Assembly (NCBI GenBank): GCA_016647705.1
Contig: CM028339.1
Location: 24,901,803 to 24,965,802 of the forward strand
Source: Eucommia ulmoides
Lineage: Eukaryota; Streptophyta; Magnoliopsida; Garryales; Eucommiaceae
Direction of reading: 5' to 3'
Length of the DNA stretch: 64,000 bases
Shown here: positions 59,238-64,000 of the stretch, in pieces
Position numbering within the stretch: position 1 is the first letter of the stretch
Layout of the letters: the number at the start of each line of letters is the position of its first letter
Position numbers and translations under genes: made by a program
The notes under the pieces: generated by a model
The model's database searches: none
What the model was told of the DNA's origin: nothing
The model's input: the letters and a program-made list of their open reading frames with translations, nothing else

Positions 59238-60811
59238 TTACTTAAGTGGGACAAAGGTTTAGTTATTATTGTTGTTGTGTCTCATGGTGCTAAGTAGGAG
59301 GGTGCTAAAGTCACAAAGTTCACTCGAAGCAATGATTTGATTTTATGAACTTGCAACCTCATAATTGGAATTATAGATAAACACATGTATAAACTTGACA
59401 ATTTCCTTTCATTCATTTCTAATTACAATTTTGATTCCTTATAACCAACACTAAGAAATTTTATATGCTAACATCAGAAGACTGCTCCCATTGTATAGCC
59501 ACAAATTTTTCTCCTTCATCGTTCACATTGTCTGACAAAGATTGCCTACAATTTTTCGTAAATAAAATTCTAAGAATCTTAGAGATTCCCTTCAATTTTT
59601 CATAAATAAATTAAGAATTAAACCTTTCTTTTGACAAGAGAAGCAAAAGAAGGGAGCAGATGAGAGAAGATACGAACAAATGGAGAAGTGACAAAATGAC
59701 AATGACGAGGAGCTGTAACAACAAGAGGACAATGACTGGTGGTTGCAGCTGCAAAGAAGGTCGAAGAACAACAAGAAGCACTAGGACCTGGGCAGTTCAA
59801 CTGGTGGGAGTAAGAGGAAGGTCGACGAAGGATGAATTCAAGGTTTGAAAATCATAGATACGGAATCAGGAGGAGGGGGTTTGTGGTACTAGGATTAGGA
59901 TTTTTGTGGGAAGACAAGAACGTCGTTTCGTTGATACCAAGTAAGAGAATCAAAACTTAATATCTTTCTAACTGCTCCTAAACTATAAACTTCATTTAAG
60001 CCAAAATAATTTGAATTAATTACAGTAAAGAGAGACTAACACCATGGAGATTTAATATAATAGCATGTGGAAAAAATATTGTTTAATTTTATGACATTTT
60101 TTTGGTTGTTTCAATGACGTTTATTCAAGATAACATAAATTATAACATCTCAGCTCGAATACTAATTGTGATTATATGTAATAATGTAATCATGGTTGAT
60201 AATGATTTTTCGTCGAAGTTAAAAAATGTGATAGAAAAATTTTAAATAGATATTGTCCAAATGACCATATAACACCCTTTTAATAAAAAATAAATAAATA
60301 ATTGAAATGTTAAATAGATTGACTATGTCATTTTTTTATGCACAAGAGATTTTAAGTGAGTAAACGGTCTTCCATTTTTGTTAACGGCCTTTCATTTTTG
60401 TTACTATCACAATTACTATATTATCTATCACAATTGATAAATGTAATGATGAGCATCATATTTTCCATCATATTGGCATATTTTACAGTTGTTTTGGTAA
60501 CAAAAAAACATAATTAAAACCCTTTTATCAAAAAAATTAATTGTGATAGATCTTTTTCTTACCGTGATAGCAAAGGGTATTCTTGCTATGAATGATGTAC
60601 GTTATTGGCACATGAAAGTTTAACAATTAAACAAAAAAATCTATGAAAGTGAGGAATTTGGTTTTCCTTTAATTATGGCTACTTGTTAATGGCCATGTCA
60701 TTCATATTGTCATCCACATATAGTAGCAATTATTCAGAGTTTGTACGTATACCCTTATTTGCTACAATTATTTGCTTCACAAAGCTTATAATAAATATTT
60801 TCTTTCATTTT
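59238..60811. other. No gene recognised; intergenic sequence downstream of PR-1
   Basis: Frames of about 60 codons at 59592-59848 overlap on both strands and lack motifs. A minus-strand TTGGTATCAACG at about 59930-59941 resembles a copia PBS, but no LTR pair was found. Around 60400-60560, CTATCACAATT and its inverse AATTGTGATAG occur and may mark a decayed MITE. Confidence 0.45.
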
Positions 60812-61294
60812 CTAGTAAGGGCGTTGGCCACGCACATTACCAGCAGGATCATAGTTGCACGTGATGAACCAGTTTCCATTGTTGCATCGAACCCTAGCAC
60901 ACCCGAGTTGGACAGAGTTACGCCACACCACCTGAGTGTAGTGCCCACATGCCCCGCCTCTGCACGAGTTGGAGCCATAATCATAATATTGCCTCTCGTT
61001 GACCCAGAGCCTCACCGCGTCGGTGCCAGTGAAATCTCTGCTACCAACGGCGAGATTCTCGCCGTACCGGCCACGCGAGTGTATAAGGTTACAGTCGCGA
61101 GCCCGCAAGTTAGCGTAATTCCTAGCGTAGGCTGCCACATTGTTGTCCCACCTCATAGGGCCCACACCGACACGAGCCCGGGCACGATTATGAGCGGCAA
61201 GGTAGTCTTGTGGTGAATTTTGGGCTTGTGAGGAGAGGAAAAGTGTGAAAACTAGGAGGGAAAAGAGAGCTATTGAGACATGTGAGAACCCCAT
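60812..61294 (-). CDS. PR1: Pathogenesis-related protein 1, basic type (CAP superfamily)
   Basis: An intact single-exon gene of 160 codons, the usual PR-1 size. The start at 61292-61294 (AAAAATGGGG context) is chosen because the open frame upstream runs through the TATA box. Residues 1-24 are a signal peptide (hydrophobic [13 protein letters not shown], cut after SSQA), so the protein is secreted to the apoplast or vacuole. The mature part begins [12 protein letters not shown] as in tobacco and tomato PR-1. CAP cavity residues are His72, Glu79, Glu100 and His118. Family signatures are [11 protein letters not shown] (117-127) and [12 protein letters not shown] (146-157). Six Cys (68, 111, 116, 132, 137, 146) match the three disulfides of the family. 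The last 11 residues [11 protein letters not shown] after CNYD fit the CAPE1 defence peptide. PR-1 proteins bind sterols and act against oomycetes. The mature protein is Arg-rich, hence basic. It is the only host gene I can support here. Confidence 0.97.
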   Translation of the reverse strand: MGFSHVSIALFSLLVFTLFLSSQAQNSPQDYLAAHNRARARVGVGPMRWDNNVAAYARNYANLRARDCNLIHSRGRYGENLAVGSRDFTGTDAVRLWVNERQYYDYGSNSCRGGACGHYTQVVWRNSVQLGCARVRCNNGNWFITCNYDPAGNVRGQRPY

Positions 61295-61361
61295 TTTTTG
61301 GTTGTTTTGTGTAAGCAATACTTTATTTAGTTTTGGATGATTTGGCCTTGTAATAGAGGGG

Positions 61362-61369
61362 TATATATA
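61362..61369 (-). promoter_or_regulatory. TATA box of the PR-1 gene
   Basis: Minus-strand CCTATATATACCCC, about 67 bp upstream of the start codon. Transcription would start near 61335, giving a 5' leader of about 40 bases, typical of PR-1 genes. Confidence 0.8.
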
Positions 61370-61463
61370 GGCATATAGGGTTGAAAACACATTAATTTGG
61401 ATAAGTAACGTTTTGTTTAAAGTTCATTTTGGTACCGTGGCATAGGTTTAAGTTTGGAGACGG

Positions 61464-61469
61464 TTGACT
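61464..61469 (+). promoter_or_regulatory. W-box-like motif upstream of PR-1
   Basis: TTGACT, matching the WRKY core TTGAC(C/T), about 170 bp upstream of the start codon. A second, TTGACC on the minus strand, is at 61592-61597. WRKY factors are known PR-1 regulators; occupancy here is inference, and such hexamers also occur by chance. Confidence 0.45.
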
Positions 61470-61948
61470 TTCGATCTTAAACATTTTTTTATAACACATC
61501 GAACCTCGTAATTTTATTTATAACATATGGTATGAAAAATATCCATATAAAAAATTCAGGCCGAAAATCATGTAAAAGAATACAAAAATTTGGTCAAAAT
61601 CCCCTAAATAATCCTTCTTTTGGGTGAGCTCTTTCTTTTTCTTTTACTTTTTTTGCTAAATTGGCTTCTTAAAATGAATTTATAAACTTTATGCCATTAA
61701 ATGGTGTTAGAATTTGAAGACCTAGGTGCAAAGTGAAATTGAATATAAATTTAACGGGTACAGGTGTTATTTAGCAAAATGTTCGCAATATTCAACCATT
61801 AAGTGAATCGAAAGAAAAACAAAGACAAATAAGCAACACTCGGAAGTTAAATACGTTTGTGGTCATTTTCAAGTGTTTAATTAATATCAACCAGTTTGAT
61901 CAATTCATGATAAGAAGAGAGTTTAGACTTCCACATAATGTTAATAAC

Positions 61949-62370
61949 GGGGTTTTAACACTTTACAGCCCTGAAGTTTGACAATTGTTTCACTTTGGTC
62001 CCCATAGATGCAATTTGAACACACAATACCCTAAAGTTCCGTAATATTCCCACTTTAGTCCAAATCAATAACTCAATTACGATTTTTATGACAAACAGTC
62101 GACTACCATGCACCTAACTCTTTCTCAATAGACTTTAAGGGCATTTTTCAGGGGACTTTAAGGATGTCCAACTATGTACCTTATATTATATGTATATTTT
62201 TATGTATTTGGAGAGAAAAACGATTGGGAAGAAAGAAGGAGCTTGGATTTGCTCATAAAGCCTCTTAAAAGTAGACCAGTGTGTGGCATATGATTGTTTT
62301 TTTTATCCAAAATTGTAATTCACATTGAGGTTTTGGTCAAACTTCAAGGGTAGAAATTGTCAGAACCCCT
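61949..62370. mobile_element. MITE, probably MULE-related
   Basis: About 420 bp with imperfect inverted ends: GGGGTTTTAACACTTTACAG then CCTGAAGTTTGAC on the left, and the inverse of CTTCAAGGG...AACCCC on the right. The flanks GTTAATAAC (61940-61948) and ATTAATAAA (62371-62379) agree at 7 of 9 bases, fitting a 9-bp MULE duplication. There is no coding. It lies about 0.65 kb upstream of the PR-1 start codon. Its right end contains TTGACC on the minus strand (62335-62340). Confidence 0.6.
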
Positions 62371-62379
62371 ATTAATAAA

Positions 62380-64000
62380 CTAACAAGTAGCAATATGACA
62401 TAAACGGTTAGTTACACGGTGTGCCGTAAAGTTTTGTAATGTTGTCAATTTGGTGCAACACTTAATTTGTTTTTATCTAGTCTCCAAAATTTAATTTTTT
62501 TTCCAATTTGGTGACTGTGGCTAGAATCAAACCTATATAAATCACATTAACGAACAAATTGGAATGGTTACGAAAAATAAAAAATTAATTAAATTAATAA
62601 TGATTTGCATTATTTTTTTGGGATTTAGGTGCATGGGAGCACCACAAATATTATGTACGTGCCCTAACCCTCCCTTACACTTGGTTGTTCTTCGAAAACT
62701 CTTACCTTTAGTAAAAAAGTACGACTGCGTTAAAAACTCTCTTCACATTACATATTTTATGTCCTTTGAATATATTTCCATATTAGAAACTTGTAATTTT
62801 AAAATAAATCGAGAAAAAGAAGATTAATTATTAGTATAAATATGTTTATTTGAAAGTAAATAAATCATACCATTGCATTCAATCGAAACAATTCCTAAAA
62901 AGTTACAAAAAAAAATATAATTGAAGGTAACAATGTTGTATGTCGCATGCAAAAAGCAGCAGGTGCAATTTTTGCCAGGAAAAAATGGCATGCGAAAACC
63001 GTTTTTCTAAAGTGGTCTAGACATTAAAATACAAAAGATGACAACAATTCATCTTCTTCTTTTTTGGTCATATAAATATATAATGATGAACCCAAGTCTT
63101 TTGCTGGAATTTTCCCCTCGTATAGGAGGAAAAAATCATAGTTCCCCCCTATTGCACTTGAGAAACTTAATTCCCCAACTGCCAGACTTGCACATGTCAC
63201 TATTACAAAAAACGTTTTCACTCTTGAAACGTTATTCGACTTTTGTTTTCAATTTATGCCATTTGTAGTTAACCGATTTGGGATAGAGTTTTATGGAGTA
63301 TAGACTTTATTTTGAGTATCGTTTTTAGTGAAGGATGAGCAGTTTTTAAGAAGAAAAATTATTCGCTTGCCAATTAAAAATTTGTCTTGATTTTTGTTCT
63401 CGTAATCATGTCTGTTTTTGTCATTTTTTTATAATTTTTTTAATGTATTAGTCAATTATTTTCGAAAAAAATAAATAAATAAATTTTTGTTTTATCTAAA
63501 AAAAAACAAGGTGTTTTAAGAGTTTGTTATTTAGCAAATTTATTTGAATTATGAAAAAACTAATTTTCATTCTTGACATTACATTTTTTAAAATGTATAA
63601 ATTTTAATGGATTTAGTAGAAGACAATAAATTCATTCCAATAACAAATTTTAGTAAAAACGAACATTAAAATTTAAAGGGTTAACAATACAAGTAATAGA
63701 AAAAAAAAACATAAGAAAAAAAATATATATGTAGCAAAATATCTGACTTGTCATTTCGATCATTAAATTATTTTATCAAACCATTCACAATGAATAGTTT
63801 CGTCTTAATAATCAAAAAATGTTTGGACATCTGTGTATTTCCAATCAATAAAATAATTTGCCATCTGCTCAATTCCAATAAAAGCTTGACATTTTTTATC
63901 TGGTGAATTTTTATTTTTTTTCAAACAAATTCGCTTACCCATTTGTCAAACTTATCATTTCAGCACGTCATCAAATTTTCTCGTTGTTATCCTATTCATT
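62380..64000. other. No gene recognised; AT-rich upstream sequence
   Basis: Frames at 62564-62827 and 63024-63268 are short and motif-free. The minus frame at 63024-63221 begins with a hydrophobic stretch but has no family resemblance. CACTATTACAAAAAACG at about 63199 resembles a CACTA end, with no partner found. The last 600 bp are AT-rich simple sequence. Confidence 0.45.

Noticed and set aside
59592-59941. Small ORFs and a TTGGTATCAACG PBS-like site
   Set aside because: The frames overlap on both strands and lack motifs; no LTR pair or pol was found near the site.
60683-61216. 177-codon frame on the plus strand
   Set aside because: It lies antisense to the PR-1 coding sequence and is a shadow of it; no motif.
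61295-61390. Longer N-terminus for PR-1 (32 extra residues)
   Set aside because: It would place the start codon upstream of the TATA box and put extra sequence before a perfect signal peptide.
63024-63221. 65-codon frame with a hydrophobic start, possible secreted peptide
   Set aside because: There is no TATA box in place, no cysteine pattern and no family resemblance, and the surroundings are AT-rich.

Overview
The window looks like nuclear DNA from a flowering plant, probably a eudicot. It is AT-rich and consists almost entirely of plant transposable elements: Ty1/copia and Ty3/gypsy LTR elements, solo LTRs, a CACTA element, a Helitron, a foldback element and a MITE. One clearly intact host gene is present, a basic PR-1 gene on the minus strand at 60812-61294. 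No tRNA, rRNA, CRISPR array or bacterial-style operon was seen, and the species cannot be named from the sequence.

Layout. 1-6922 is a minus-strand gypsy element (Tat/Athila type, judged by PBS and PPT) whose internal part carries no recognisable coding. Its left LTR holds a 2.8 kb solo LTR of a second family with TGTGACACC-type ends. 6923-7354 is a copia LTR/PBS remnant. 7361-9358 is a foldback element with arms of about 0.9 kb. 9365-9880 is a gypsy gag remnant, and 9885-11602 is a copia RT/RNase H/3' LTR remnant. 13031-15752 is a non-autonomous CACTA element with an ATT target duplication. A copia LTR and gag (about 15.79-27.74 kb) is split by a gypsy solo LTR (16031-17450, duplication CTTGG) and by a second TGTGACACC copy (18342-27493). 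The latter holds a 6.4 kb Helitron that ends in a hairpin plus CTAG at 25355.

31407-53155 is a nest of LTR elements. A short-LTR copia element received a 3.5 kb Ogre/Tat-like solo LTR (33021-38884) and a sirevirus-like element with gag and env-like parts (40678-52701). These in turn received three solo LTRs (33062-35392, 41396-43800, 49447-50766), each with a perfect 5-bp target duplication. 53714-59232 is a Tnt1/Tork-like copia element with two 579-bp LTRs that differ by roughly 4.5 percent, so it is fairly recent, but its coding is broken.

The right end (59238-64000) is lower-copy DNA around the PR-1 gene. The gene has a TATA box, W-box motifs and a MULE-like MITE about 0.65 kb upstream of its start codon. 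PR-1 is a secreted CAP-domain defence protein with a CAPE1-type C-terminus. Nothing else in the window forms a pathway with it; the surroundings are layered insertions whose relative order can be read from nesting and target duplications.
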